Position numbers and translations under genes: made by a program. Below, piece after piece: positions 50,753-59,944 of a stretch of DNA of 63,813 bases. This stretch comes from CALODL01 sp942492115 (lineage in GTDB: Bacteria > Planctomycetota > Phycisphaerae > UBA1845 > CAIVHJ01). The stretch spans positions 1 through 63,813 of the forward strand of contig CALODL010000004.1 in the NCBI GenBank assembly GCA_942492115.1, written 5' to 3'. The notes under the pieces were generated by a model. It was not told the origin of the DNA. It did not search any database and saw only the letters and a program-made list of their open reading frames with translations. Each line of letters starts with the position of its first letter. Position 1 is the first letter of the stretch.

Positions 50753-52120
50753 ATGATCCACGATTCCTCCGACGCATCATTCAAATCGTCTGAAGATTTC
50801 GCGCGGCAGCTGGATATCGATGATCCGCTGCGCGGTTATCGCGAACGCTTCCTGATACCGCCCGGTCAGAAGGGTGACGACGCGATCTACCTGTGCGGCA
50901 ACTCGCTGGGCCTGCAGCCGGTGGCCACGCGGGGCCTGCTCGAGCAGGAACTCGACGATTGGGCACGGTTGGCCGTCGAGGCCCACTTCGACGGTCGGAC
51001 ACCGTGGTACTCATATCACGAGGTTGTCCGCGATAGCGGCGCCCGTCTGGTGGGCGCCCGCCCGACGGAGGTGGTCATGATGAACAGTCTGACCGTCAAC
51101 CTGCACCTCATGATGGTGTCATTCTATCGACCCGTGGGGCAGCGGCGCAAGATTCTCATGGAGTATCCGGCGTTTCCGTCGGACACCTATGCAATGCAGT
51201 CGCAATTGATCTGCCACGGGTTCAACCCGTCCGAGGATTTGCTGACCGTGCGCGCGCGCGAAGGCCGCCATGATTTCGCGCTGGACGACATCGAGGCGGT
51301 GCTCGAGGCCCACGGCAGCGAGATCGCGGTCGTCATGCTCGGTGGCGTCAATTTCTACACCGGCCAGTTGCTCGACATGCCGCGCATCACGGAGTTGGCT
51401 CATCGCCACGGCTGCCGCGTCGGCTTCGATCTGGCCCATGCAGCCGGGAACGTGCCGTTGGCGCTGCACGATTGGGATATCGACTTTGCGGTGTGGTGCT
51501 CCTACAAGTACCTCAATGCGGGCCCGGGCGCCGTGGCCGGCTGCTACGTGCATGAACGTCACGGGACCCACATCCATCTTCCACGCTTTGCCGGGTGGTG
51601 GGGCAACGATCCTGCGACACGGTTTCGCATGCACCTCGAACCCGAGTTCATCGCGCGCCCCGGTGCGGATGGATGGCAACTGAGCAATCCACCCATCCTG
51701 GCGCTTGCGCCGTTGCGCGCATCGCTTGACCTCTTCGATGCCGCCGGCATGAAACGTCTGCGCGGCAAGTCCGAGCTGTTGACTGCGTACCTTCAGCATT
51801 TGCTGACACCACTCGTGCCCGACCGTCTCGCCATTCTGACGCCTCCCGAACCGGACCGCCGGGGATGTCAGTTGTCTCTGGTCGTGCGACGCAACGCGCC
51901 CGCATGTTTCGAGGCCCTCAAGGCGGCAGGCGTCATGTGCGACCTGCGTCCGCCTGATGTGATTCGCGTCGCGCCGGTCCCGTTGTACAACACGTTCACC
52001 GATGTGTGGCGCGCTTTGCCCAGGTCATTGACCAAGCTACGGCCGCAGTCTGAGAACCAGTTATGCCCGACGACAAACCCACAATCACCATTGTCGGCGC
52101 CGGTTTGGCCGGCGCGTTGA
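50753..52120 (+). CDS. kynU: Kynureninase
   Basis: This 455-residue PLP enzyme cleaves 3-hydroxykynurenine to 3-hydroxyanthranilate and Ala. Visible are YLCGNSLGLQP, the substrate-binding region with TPWYSYHE, GFDLAHAAGNVPL (PLP Asp and His), and the PLP Lys in WCSYKYLNAGPG. The end overlaps the kmo start by 58 bp, which suggests tight coupling; the last 15-20 residues may be non-essential tail. Confidence 0.95.
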   Translation: MIHDSSDASFKSSEDFARQLDIDDPLRGYRERFLIPPGQKGDDAIYLCGNSLGLQPVATRGLLEQELDDWARLAVEAHFDGRTPWYSYHEVVRDSGARLVGARPTEVVMMNSLTVNLHLMMVSFYRPVGQRRKILMEYPAFPSDTYAMQSQLICHGFNPSEDLLTVRAREGRHDFALDDIEAVLEAHGSEIAVVMLGGVNFYTGQLLDMPRITELAHRHGCRVGFDLAHAAGNVPLALHDWDIDFAVWCSYKYLNAGPGAVAGCYVHERHGTHIHLPRFAGWWGNDPATRFRMHLEPEFIARPGADGWQLSNPPILALAPLRASLDLFDAAGMKRLRGKSELLTAYLQHLLTPLVPDRLAILTPPEPDRRGCQLSLVVRRNAPACFEALKAAGVMCDLRPPDVIRVAPVPLYNTFTDVWRALPRSLTKLRPQSENQLCPTTNPQSPLSAPVWPAR

Positions 52121-53385
52121 TGGCTTGCTATCTCGGCAAGGACGGCTATCGCGTCGCACTGTACGAGAAGCGTCCGGATCCGCGCGGTGGCAACGTCGAT
52201 GCAGGGCGGTCCATTAATCTCGCGCTGTCGACCCGCGGCATCTCGGCGCTTGCAGAGGTCGGCGTGGCCGAACGCGTGCTTGCGGAAGCGGTTGCCATGC
52301 CCGGGCGCATGATGCACTCCCTGGCAGGCGAGCTGACCTATCAGCCCTACGGAACAGCCGCGGGTCAGGTCATCAATTCCGTGTCGCGCGGCGGACTCAA
52401 TTGCCTGCTTCTCGATGCGGCTGAAGCCCATGACACGGTGACATTGCATTTCGACTCACAGTGTGTCGACGCCGACCTCGATCGCGCCACGGCGATGATG
52501 CAGAACGCCGATGGTCTGGTTGAGGAAGTGCACGGGGATCTGCTCATCGCATCCGATGGTGCGTTTTCCGCGGTGCGCAAACGCATGCAGCGCCGTGACC
52601 GCTTTGACTACAGCCAGTCATACCTCAGTCATGGCTACAAGGAGTTGTGTATCCCGCCCGCCGAGGGGGGCGGCTTTCGCATGGAGCGTAACGCGCTGCA
52701 CATCTGGCCGCGCGGGGGCACGATGATGATCGCGCTGCCCAATGCCGATGGCTCCTACACGGTGACCTGTTTCTGGCCGCTCGATGGACCAGGCAGTTTT
52801 GCTGCCCTGCAAACCGATGACGATATTCGCAACTACTTCAACAGGGTCTTTCCTGACGCCGTGCCGCACATGCCGACTCTCGTCGAGGACTACCGGGGCA
52901 ATCCGACGAGCAGCCTGGTCACCGTTCGCTGTGGCCCGTGGAATCACCATGACAAGGTCGTGCTGCTCGGTGATGCGGCCCATGCCGTCGTGCCGTTCTA
53001 CGGTCAGGGCATGAACGCTTCGTTCGAAGACTGTGCAGAACTCAACAGGTGTTTGCAGGAATTCGCACCCGACTATGCCAGGGCCCTGCAAGTCTACTAC
53101 GAGCGACGCAAACCCAACACGGACGCGCTGGCCGATCTGGCCATTGGCAATTTCTACGAGATGCGCGACCACGTGGCGTCGAAGTGGTTTCTGCTGAAGA
53201 AAAAGGCCGGGCGTGCGCTGCACCGCATTATGCCGGGGACGTTCATTCCGATTTACTCGATGGTGACCTTTTCGAACATGCCTTATGCCGAGGCGGTCGA
53301 CCGGGCAGCGCGTCAGGGCCGCGCGATTCGTACGACGCTGGGTGTGCTCGGTTTCGCCCTGGTTGTCGCGGTATCGTTGTGGTGA
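52063..53385 (+). CDS. kmo: Kynurenine 3-monooxygenase
   Basis: This 440-residue FAD hydroxylase has the dinucleotide motif IVGAGLAGALMACYL, the substrate Arg region GRSINLALSTRGI, and the second FAD motif LLGDAAHAVVPFYGQGMN. A C-terminal hydrophobic helix (LGVLGFALVVAVSLW) resembles the membrane anchor of eukaryotic KMO. It converts kynurenine to 3-hydroxykynurenine, directing the pathway away from anthranilate. Confidence 0.95.
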   Translation: MPDDKPTITIVGAGLAGALMACYLGKDGYRVALYEKRPDPRGGNVDAGRSINLALSTRGISALAEVGVAERVLAEAVAMPGRMMHSLAGELTYQPYGTAAGQVINSVSRGGLNCLLLDAAEAHDTVTLHFDSQCVDADLDRATAMMQNADGLVEEVHGDLLIASDGAFSAVRKRMQRRDRFDYSQSYLSHGYKELCIPPAEGGGFRMERNALHIWPRGGTMMIALPNADGSYTVTCFWPLDGPGSFAALQTDDDIRNYFNRVFPDAVPHMPTLVEDYRGNPTSSLVTVRCGPWNHHDKVVLLGDAAHAVVPFYGQGMNASFEDCAELNRCLQEFAPDYARALQVYYERRKPNTDALADLAIGNFYEMRDHVASKWFLLKKKAGRALHRIMPGTFIPIYSMVTFSNMPYAEAVDRAARQGRAIRTTLGVLGFALVVAVSLW

Positions 53386-53423
53386 CTTGAAATAGCCGGC
53401 GGGCAGGGGTAGTCTGCGCGGCC

Positions 53424-54206
53424 ATGTCGCTGACCTACACCAACTATCTCGAAATCAACAAGCTCCTGGATCTGCAGCACCCACGGTCGGAGCCTGCCGA
53501 GCACGATGAGTCGCTGTTCATTATCATTCACCAGGTCTACGAATTGTGGTTCAAGCTGGTTCTGCACGAGATCGACAAGATCAAGCTGAACCTCACCGCC
53601 GGCGATATGTATGGGGCCATCGCGACTTTTCAGCGGTTGCGGACCATTCTCAAGACACTGGTTAGCCAACTCGATGTTCTCGAGACAATGACGCCCATGT
53701 CGTTTACCAGCTTTCGCGATCGGCTCGAGTCGGCCTCCGGTTTCGAGTCGGTCCAGTTTCGCGAGCTGGAATTCGTCCTCGGGTACAAGCGGCCCGAGAT
53801 GATCGCTCATCATGAAGGCAACCCGGCGGGCCAGGCGACGCTTCAGCAACGGTTGGCCGAACGCTCGGTGATGGACCATATTTACGATTTCCTCGAGCTC
53901 CACGGCGTGACCATCCCGCAGATGCTGCGCGACCGGCCGGTCGAAGCCCCGTCGGAACCGAACAAGGACATCCAGAAGGGCTTACTCCAGCTCTACCGCA
54001 CCAAGCCCGATGTGACCATCCTGCTCGAATTGATGACCGATTTCGACGAGGGCTTCCAGGAGTGGCGCTACCGCCATGTGAAGATGGTCGAACGGACCAT
54101 CGGCTGGAAGCGGGGCAGTGGCGACTCTGAGGGGGCCATGTTCCTTCGCCGGACCTTGTTCAAGCCGGTGTTCCCTGACCTGTGGGCCATCCGCCACGAG
54201 CTGTGA
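53424..54206 (+). CDS. kynA: Tryptophan 2,3-dioxygenase
   Basis: This 260-residue haem enzyme opens the indole ring to N-formylkynurenine. The active-site His is in FIIIHQVYELWFK, and the axial haem His is in YRHVKMVERTIG, followed by GDSEGAMFLRRTLFKPVFPD. The length is normal. It is 2 bp upstream of kynB. Confidence 0.96.
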   Translation: MSLTYTNYLEINKLLDLQHPRSEPAEHDESLFIIIHQVYELWFKLVLHEIDKIKLNLTAGDMYGAIATFQRLRTILKTLVSQLDVLETMTPMSFTSFRDRLESASGFESVQFRELEFVLGYKRPEMIAHHEGNPAGQATLQQRLAERSVMDHIYDFLELHGVTIPQMLRDRPVEAPSEPNKDIQKGLLQLYRTKPDVTILLELMTDFDEGFQEWRYRHVKMVERTIGWKRGSGDSEGAMFLRRTLFKPVFPDLWAIRHEL

Positions 54207-54208
54207 GC

Positions 54209-54829
54209 ATGCTGTACGACATCACGCCACCGATCACGCCCGACCTGGCCGTGTGGCCCGGGGACACCCCACCGGCGCGCGAGGTACTGCTGGACATGGC
54301 ACGTGGGGACAACCTGACGCTGTCGACTCTGCGCGCGACTGTTCACCTGGGAGCCCATGTCGATGGCCCCAATCACTATGGCGTGGCGGCCGAAGCCATC
54401 GACTGCCGCACGCTCGACTACTATCTCGGGCCGTGCCAGGTCATTCGCGTGGCCGCCGAACGCGGTACCCGGATCACGCCCGCGCAGATCACCGCCGACA
54501 TCTCGGCGCCCCGTGTTCTTCTCGCAACAGGGTCCTACCCGGACCCCACGCAGTTCAACGACGACTTTGCCGCCTGCGCTCCCGAACTGGTCGACGCGCT
54601 GCATGCCCGTGGCGTCAAACTGCTTGGCATCGATACGCCCAGCGTCGATCTGTTCGAATCGTCCGACCTGCCGGCCCATCTGCGGGTGCTGGCCCATGAC
54701 ATGGCCATTCTCGAAGGGATCGTTCTGGCCGACGTGCCGGAGGGGGTCTACGAACTCATTGCCCTGCCACTCAAGCTGGTGGGCTTCGACGCCAGCCCGG
54801 TTCGTGCTATCCTGCGTACGGTGGTGTAG
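54209..54829 (+). CDS. kynB: Kynurenine formamidase (cyclase family)
   Basis: The ATG at 54209, 2 bp after kynA, gives 206 aa starting MLYDITPPITPDLAVWPGD. The metal-binding motif HLGAHVDGPNHY is intact, and GIDTPSVDLFES and HDMAILEGIVL follow. It hydrolyses N-formylkynurenine to kynurenine. This completes tryptophan to 3-hydroxyanthranilate together with kmo and kynU. Confidence 0.95.
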   Translation: MLYDITPPITPDLAVWPGDTPPAREVLLDMARGDNLTLSTLRATVHLGAHVDGPNHYGVAAEAIDCRTLDYYLGPCQVIRVAAERGTRITPAQITADISAPRVLLATGSYPDPTQFNDDFAACAPELVDALHARGVKLLGIDTPSVDLFESSDLPAHLRVLAHDMAILEGIVLADVPEGVYELIALPLKLVGFDASPVRAILRTVV

Positions 54830-54915
54830 AGCTGCGGGCTGAGTCTTCGTGCCGAGCGGTGCGTTCTGTCCGGCGGGCTTGATTGGCAAAGGGTCGCACA
54901 CTTGGAGGTTCGACG

Positions 54916-56958
54916 ATGTGGTGTCGAAATACATGGCTTGCAGCAATCGTGGTGGCCGGACTCGGCGTAGCCGCAGTTCAGGGAGAAGATGCATTGATTC
55001 CACGCGAGATTCTGTTCGGTAATCCAGACCGCGCTGGCGTCCAATTGAGCCCGGATGGCAAATGGATCAGTTATCGCGCGGCGGTCGATGGTGTGATGAA
55101 CGTGTGGGTCGCTCCGGCCGACAAGCCTGGCGAGGCCCGCGTGGTGACCCACGACACCCACCGCGGGATTCGCTCGTACTTCTGGGCATACAGCAACGAG
55201 CACATCATTTACATGCAGGACAAAGGCGGCGATGAGAACTGGCACATTCACAGTGTCAACCTCAAGACCAACAAGGAACTCGACCTGACCCCGTTCGATG
55301 GCGTGGCGGCGCGCGTGCAGGAAGTCAGCCCGAAGTTCCCCAACGAGATTCTCGTTGGGGTCAACAACCGCGACCCGCAGTTGCACGACGTTCATCGTGT
55401 CAACATCGATACGGGTCAGCGCACCCTCGTCGCCGAGAACAGCGAGGGCTATGCCGGCTATCTGTCAGATGATGACATGAAGCTGCATTTCGCGATCAAG
55501 ATGACGCCGGATGGCGGCCAGGAAGTGTTCCGCGCGACCGCGCCGAACAGCTGGACGTCATTCACGAAGGTCCCGATGGAGGACGCCATGACGACCAACC
55601 CGATCGGGTTGGACAAAGATGGCAAACACCTGTTCATGCTCGACAGTCGCAAGCGCAACACGGCCGCGCTGACGGCCGTAGATGTCACCACCGGCGTAGC
55701 GCGCGTGCTCGCTGAAGATCCCAGGGCGGATATCTCTGGCGTCATCGCCCATCCGACAGAGAAGAACATCCAGGCCGTGCAGTCGACCTTCCTGCGCCGC
55801 ACATGGCAGGTGCTCGACAAGTCGATCCAGGGTGATCTCGATCTGCTGGCCAAGGTCGCCGACGGCGAGGTCAACATCACCAGTCGGACACTCGACGACA
55901 AGCACTGGATCGTAGCCTACATCATGGACACCGGCCCGGTGCGCTATTATCGCTATGATCGTGCGAACAAGAAGGCGACCTTCCTGTTCACCAATCGCAA
56001 GGATATCGAGAATATCAAACTGGCCCGTATGCATGCGGTCCCGATCAAGTCGCGTGACGGTCTCGACCTCGTGAGCTACTACACGCTTCCGCGGTGGTCC
56101 GATGCCGACAACAACGGCAAACCCGACGCGCCGCAACCGCTCGTGTTGTTCGTCCACGGCGGCCCGTGGGCCCGGGACAACTGGGGCTACAACCCATACC
56201 ACCAGTGGCTAGCCAATCGCGGCTATGCCGTCCTCAGCGTCAACTTCCGTGGATCGACAGGTCTCGGCAAGAAGTTCATCAACGCGGCCGACATGGAGTG
56301 GGCCGGCAAGATGCACGATGACTTGCTCGACGCGGTCGATTGGGCAGTCAAAGAGGGCATTGCCGATCGCAATAAGGTCGCCATCATGGGCGGCAGCTAC
56401 GGTGGCTACGCGACGCTGGTCGGTTTGACTTTCACGCCCGATACCTTCGCGTGCGGCGTCGACATCGTCGGACCGAGCAACCTCGAAACACTGCTCAACA
56501 CCATTCCGCCGTACTGGGCACCGATGGTCGAGATCTTCACCAAGCGTGTGGGTGATCATCGCACCGCAGAGGGCCGCAAGATTCTCAACGAGCGTTCGCC
56601 GCTCAATCGCGTGGCCGCGATCAAGAAGCCGCTGCTCATCGGGCAGGGGGCCAACGACCCGCGCGTCAAGCAGAGCGAGTCGGATCAGATCGTGCAGGCG
56701 ATGAAGGCCAACAAGATCCCGGTGACCTATGCACTGTTTCCTGACGAGGGCCACGGCTTTGCCCGTCCCGAGAACAACATGGCGTTCAACGCCGTCACCG
56801 AGGCGTTCCTGTCGAACCATCTCGGCGGCCGGTTCGAGCCGATCAGTGACGACATCCGCGATTCCTCGCTGGAGGTTCCGACGGGTGCCGAGGCGATTCC
56901 CGGCCTGGTGCCGGTGATGAAGAAACTGATCGAAAAGGTCGAGCCCAACGAGGGGTAG
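54916..56958 (+). CDS. S9 family prolyl oligopeptidase-like peptidase, secreted
   Basis: The ATG at 54916 follows GGAGG; 680 aa. There is a signal peptide (cleavage near VQGED), a beta-propeller at about residues 30-390, and an alpha/beta-hydrolase domain with Ser in GGSYGGYATL, Asp in GANDPRVK and His in DEGHGFARPE. It likely degrades peptides in the periplasm. It follows kynB on the same strand by 87 bp and could supply tryptophan-containing peptides, although this is only inference. Confidence 0.9.
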   Translation: MWCRNTWLAAIVVAGLGVAAVQGEDALIPREILFGNPDRAGVQLSPDGKWISYRAAVDGVMNVWVAPADKPGEARVVTHDTHRGIRSYFWAYSNEHIIYMQDKGGDENWHIHSVNLKTNKELDLTPFDGVAARVQEVSPKFPNEILVGVNNRDPQLHDVHRVNIDTGQRTLVAENSEGYAGYLSDDDMKLHFAIKMTPDGGQEVFRATAPNSWTSFTKVPMEDAMTTNPIGLDKDGKHLFMLDSRKRNTAALTAVDVTTGVARVLAEDPRADISGVIAHPTEKNIQAVQSTFLRRTWQVLDKSIQGDLDLLAKVADGEVNITSRTLDDKHWIVAYIMDTGPVRYYRYDRANKKATFLFTNRKDIENIKLARMHAVPIKSRDGLDLVSYYTLPRWSDADNNGKPDAPQPLVLFVHGGPWARDNWGYNPYHQWLANRGYAVLSVNFRGSTGLGKKFINAADMEWAGKMHDDLLDAVDWAVKEGIADRNKVAIMGGSYGGYATLVGLTFTPDTFACGVDIVGPSNLETLLNTIPPYWAPMVEIFTKRVGDHRTAEGRKILNERSPLNRVAAIKKPLLIGQGANDPRVKQSESDQIVQAMKANKIPVTYALFPDEGHGFARPENNMAFNAVTEAFLSNHLGGRFEPISDDIRDSSLEVPTGAEAIPGLVPVMKKLIEKVEPNEG

Positions 56959-57006
56959 TGCACCAGCAAGAGTCAGGAGCCCGGGTGTCCGGGTTCATCG
57001 AATCTT

Positions 57007-57041
57007 GAACACGCCGTCGACCGTTGGTCGGCGGCGTGTTC
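57007..57041 (+). terminator. Rho-independent terminator
   Basis: GAACACGCCG (57007-57016) pairs with CGGCGTGTTC (57032-57041). CGACC and GGTCG extend the stem inside around a small loop, and TTTC follows. It is placed 48 bp after the S9 peptidase stop. Confidence 0.7.
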
Positions 57042-57043
57042 TT

Positions 57044-57178
57044 TCAGATGGCCAGGACGTTGTCGAAGTCGGTGTTGCACAATCTTCGCTGTAATCGGCG
57101 CCCGGGCCCGTGAGGCAACCGAAGAACATACCGTAATCCAGTAACGTGACACCATGCTCGTGAGCGAATCTCAATCCT
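57044..57178 (-). pseudogene. Remnant of a dockerin-like C-terminal domain
   Basis: Directly after the RidA stop, on the same strand, a frame without a start reads GVTLLDYGMFFGCLTGPGAD then YSEDC. After a 1-nt frame change it reads NTDFDN-VLAI and stops at 57044. This is the planctomycete dockerin-like pattern (DGDVxLxDYxxFxxCxTGPG ... D-x-D-x-D). The Ca-binding loop before VTLLDY is degraded and the second is cut short. Confidence 0.4.
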
Positions 57179-57598
57179 TCATCCGACCGCTGCGATGACC
57201 TTCAATTCGATCGCGATCGGCGTCGGTAAGGCGGTGATCTCGACGGTGGTCCGCGTGGGGCGGTTGGTGGCGAAGTGCTCGGCGTACAGGGCGTTGTACG
57301 TCTTGAAGTCATCCTTCATGTTGGTCAGGAACACCGTGACATCGACGATGTCGTCCCAGTTGGCGCCGGAGTCTTCGAGGATGATGCGGACGTTGTCGAA
57401 GACGCTGCGGCACTGTTCTGCGATGTCATACGATGTGATGTTGCCGTCGGCATCGAGTGTGACACCGGGAATGTCCTTCGTGCCCGGTTTGCGCGGCCCG
57501 ACGCCGGACAGAAACAGCAAATGACCGACCTTGCGAGCGTGCGGATACGCGCCCACCGGTTCGGGTGCCCGCGACGTATTGAACGTGTCTTGACTCAT
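57179..57598 (-). CDS. RidA/YjgF family protein, probable 2-aminomuconate deaminase
   Basis: The ATG at 57598 follows GGAGGAG; 139 aa. The RidA fold is visible: PVGAYPHARKVGHLLFLSG, CRSVFDNVRIILEDSG, DDIVDVTVFLTNM, and the late RPTRTTVEI with the conserved Arg. NbaF/AmnD-type RidA proteins deaminate 2-aminomuconate to 4-oxalocrotonate. That role is inferred from the neighbouring ACMSD and aldehyde dehydrogenase; a general enamine deaminase is the alternative. Confidence 0.8.
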   Translation of the reverse strand: MSQDTFNTSRAPEPVGAYPHARKVGHLLFLSGVGPRKPGTKDIPGVTLDADGNITSYDIAEQCRSVFDNVRIILEDSGANWDDIVDVTVFLTNMKDDFKTYNALYAEHFATNRPTRTTVEITALPTPIAIELKVIAAVG

Positions 57599-57651
57599 GG
57601 AACTCCTCCGCCTCCCTATCCCCCTCAGCCGCCCCCGGATCACTGTTTCGT

Positions 57652-59097
57652 CTACCGTTTCACACACACGTTCTTGGGCTCGGTGAAGAACCGCAGTGCC
57701 TCGAGCCCACCTTCGCGTCCAACCCCGCTCGACTTCATGCCACCAAACGGTACGCGCAGATCGCGGATCATCCAGCAATTGACCCACACCGTGCCGCACT
57801 GCAGGGCATCGGCGACGCGGTGGGCACGGGTGATATCCCGGGTCCACACGGAGGCGGACAGACCGTAGCGCGTTCCGTTTGCATATTCAATCACCTGGTG
57901 CTCGTCATCAAACGGCGTGATGGTCACGACCGGGCCGAAGATCTCGTCCTGGTTGACCGTGCAGTCGATACCGAGGTCGGTGATGACGGTCGGAGGATAG
58001 AAATAACCGCCGCGACAGCGTTCGTTGATCGGTGGCGCGGGGGCTCCGCCGCACTTGACCGTGCCGCCTTCAGTGCGGGCCAGGTCAACATAGTGGGCGA
58101 TCTTGTCGAACTGTAGCTTCGACACCACCGCGCCCTGACGGGTGCCCGGCTCGAGTGGGTCGCCGGGGACCAGGTCACCCGCAGCAGCTACGAACGACTC
58201 GACGAAGCGGTCGTACACCGGTCGTTCGACGAAGATGCGTGACCCGCACAAGCAGATCTGGCCCTGGTTGGCGAAACTCGAACGTAGCGATGTGTCGACG
58301 ACCTCGTCGAGGTCGGCATCTGCGAAAATGATATTGGGATTCTTGCCGCCCAGTTCGAGTGACAGTTTCTTGAAGTGCGGCGCCACTGCGGCCGCGATGG
58401 CCGCGCCGGTGACCGTGCCGCCGGTAAACGACACCGTACCGACATCAGGATGCCGCACCAGCGCCGCGCCTGCTGTTGCGCCCGCGCCGTGGACGATGTT
58501 GAGTACGCCCGCAGGCAAGCCGGCTTCGTGGCAGATCTGCGACAGGCGGTAGGCTGTCATCGGTGTGATCTCGGACGGCTTGGCTACGGCGGTGTTGCCG
58601 ACGGCGATGGCCGGAGCGATTTTCCATGTCAGCAGGTACAGTGGCAGGTTCCACGGCGAGATCAAACCGCACACCCCCCGCGGACCGCGCAGCGTGTAGT
58701 TGATGGCCGCGCCATCGGTGACATGTGACTCGGAGTGGAAGTGCAGGATCGACGTGGCGAAGAAGCGCAGGTTCTCTGCAGCCCGTGGGATATCCAGCGT
58801 CCGGGCCAGGTCGAGTGGTTTGCCGTTATCGATGCTTTCGGTCCGCGCGAGATCCTCGCGCTGGGCGTCGATGAGGTCGGCGATCCGCAGCATGATCCGC
58901 GAACGCTCGGAGGCGGGTGTGGTCGACCATGCGGTGAATGCCGCGTGCGCGGCGTCGACGGCCGCTGCGATGTCCTGCTCTCCGCTGTCTGGTACCTGGG
59001 CGTACACCTGCCCGGTGGCCGGGTCGACATCGTCGAGATAGGCGCCGCCCACAGGGTCGCAGAAGCGGTCGTCAATGTAGTTTTGAATCGTGATCAT
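57652..59097 (-). CDS. Aldehyde dehydrogenase, probable 2-aminomuconate semialdehyde dehydrogenase
   Basis: The ATG at 59097 gives MITIQNYIDDRFCDP; 481 aa. NAD-binding (PWNLPLYLLTWKIAPA, FTGGTVTGAAI), the catalytic Glu in LELGGKNPNI and Cys in QGQICLCGSR are intact. The sequence type (hydroxymuconic/aminomuconic semialdehyde dehydrogenases) and position between the RidA gene and SDR fit the NbaE step, oxidising 2-aminomuconate semialdehyde to 2-aminomuconate. Confidence 0.88.
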   Translation of the reverse strand: MITIQNYIDDRFCDPVGGAYLDDVDPATGQVYAQVPDSGEQDIAAAVDAAHAAFTAWSTTPASERSRIMLRIADLIDAQREDLARTESIDNGKPLDLARTLDIPRAAENLRFFATSILHFHSESHVTDGAAINYTLRGPRGVCGLISPWNLPLYLLTWKIAPAIAVGNTAVAKPSEITPMTAYRLSQICHEAGLPAGVLNIVHGAGATAGAALVRHPDVGTVSFTGGTVTGAAIAAAVAPHFKKLSLELGGKNPNIIFADADLDEVVDTSLRSSFANQGQICLCGSRIFVERPVYDRFVESFVAAAGDLVPGDPLEPGTRQGAVVSKLQFDKIAHYVDLARTEGGTVKCGGAPAPPINERCRGGYFYPPTVITDLGIDCTVNQDEIFGPVVTITPFDDEHQVIEYANGTRYGLSASVWTRDITRAHRVADALQCGTVWVNCWMIRDLRVPFGGMKSSGVGREGGLEALRFFTEPKNVCVKR

Positions 59098-59104
59098 GAC
59101 GTGC

Positions 59105-59890
59105 TCACAGGCATGCCGTCCGGCCGCCATCGACGGGCAGATTGATCCCCGAAATGAAACCGGCGGCAGGGGAGGCCAGGAAGCCGACGGCCGCCGCGGT
59201 CTCCTCAGGGCGCGCCAGTCGCCGCAACGGGACCGAGTCGATCATCTCCTGACGCACCTCGTCGACGCTGCGCCCAATCCTGGTGGCTTTGTTCTTGATG
59301 ATCTCGCTCAGCCGCCCGGTGTCGGTGAAGCCCGGCAGAACGTTGTTGACCGTCACGCCTTGCGGGCCGACCTCGCCGGCCAGTGTTTTGGCCCAGTTGG
59401 CCACCGCAGCGCGAATGGTATTCGACACGCCCAGTCCGGGAATGGGCTGCTTGACCGAGGTCGAAATGATATTGATGATCCGACCGTAGTGCGCGTCCGC
59501 CATGCCGGGGAGCAGGGCTTGTGCGAGCAGGTGGCTGCACAGCAGGTGGCGGGCGAACGTCAGTTGAAATGCAGCGGTGGTCGCCTCGACGAGGGGGCCG
59601 CCAGGTGGGCCACCGCTGTTGTTGATCAGGATGTGGTGAGGACCGCAATGCTCGATGTGATCGGTCACGGCTTTGTGGACAGCCGCAGGATCGTTGAAGT
59701 CCACGCATACCACAGTATGCGTTTGACCGGCGCTCGAGGAAAGCTCGGCCCGCACGCTGTCCAGTCGCTGGGGATCCCGTGCGGCGAGCGTCACGTGGGC
59801 TCCGCGGTTGGCCAGTTCGACGGCACAAGCTCGGCCGATGCCCTGCGTGCTGCCGCATACCAGGGCACGTCTATCATGTAAATCGCTCAT
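59105..59890 (-). CDS. SDR-family protein lacking the YxxxK motif
   Basis: This 261-residue Rossmann protein has the cofactor motif GSTQGIGRACAVEL and INNSGG. At the catalytic position the usual Tyr-x3-Lys is replaced by SNTIR (in GLGVSNTIRAAV), while WAKTLAGEVGPQGVTVNNVL and PGFTDT are kept. This is a recognisable divergent SDR subgroup. It lies 7 bp upstream of the aldehyde dehydrogenase, so it may serve the same catabolic route. Its reaction is unknown. Confidence 0.78.
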   Translation of the reverse strand: MSDLHDRRALVCGSTQGIGRACAVELANRGAHVTLAARDPQRLDSVRAELSSSAGQTHTVVCVDFNDPAAVHKAVTDHIEHCGPHHILINNSGGPPGGPLVEATTAAFQLTFARHLLCSHLLAQALLPGMADAHYGRIINIISTSVKQPIPGLGVSNTIRAAVANWAKTLAGEVGPQGVTVNNVLPGFTDTGRLSEIIKNKATRIGRSVDEVRQEMIDSVPLRRLARPEETAAAVGFLASPAAGFISGINLPVDGGRTACL

Positions 59891-59944
59891 GGAGGCATAT
59901 GATCGAGGGTGCGCGAGCGGGGGTCAAGGCGGTGGGTGGTGGGC

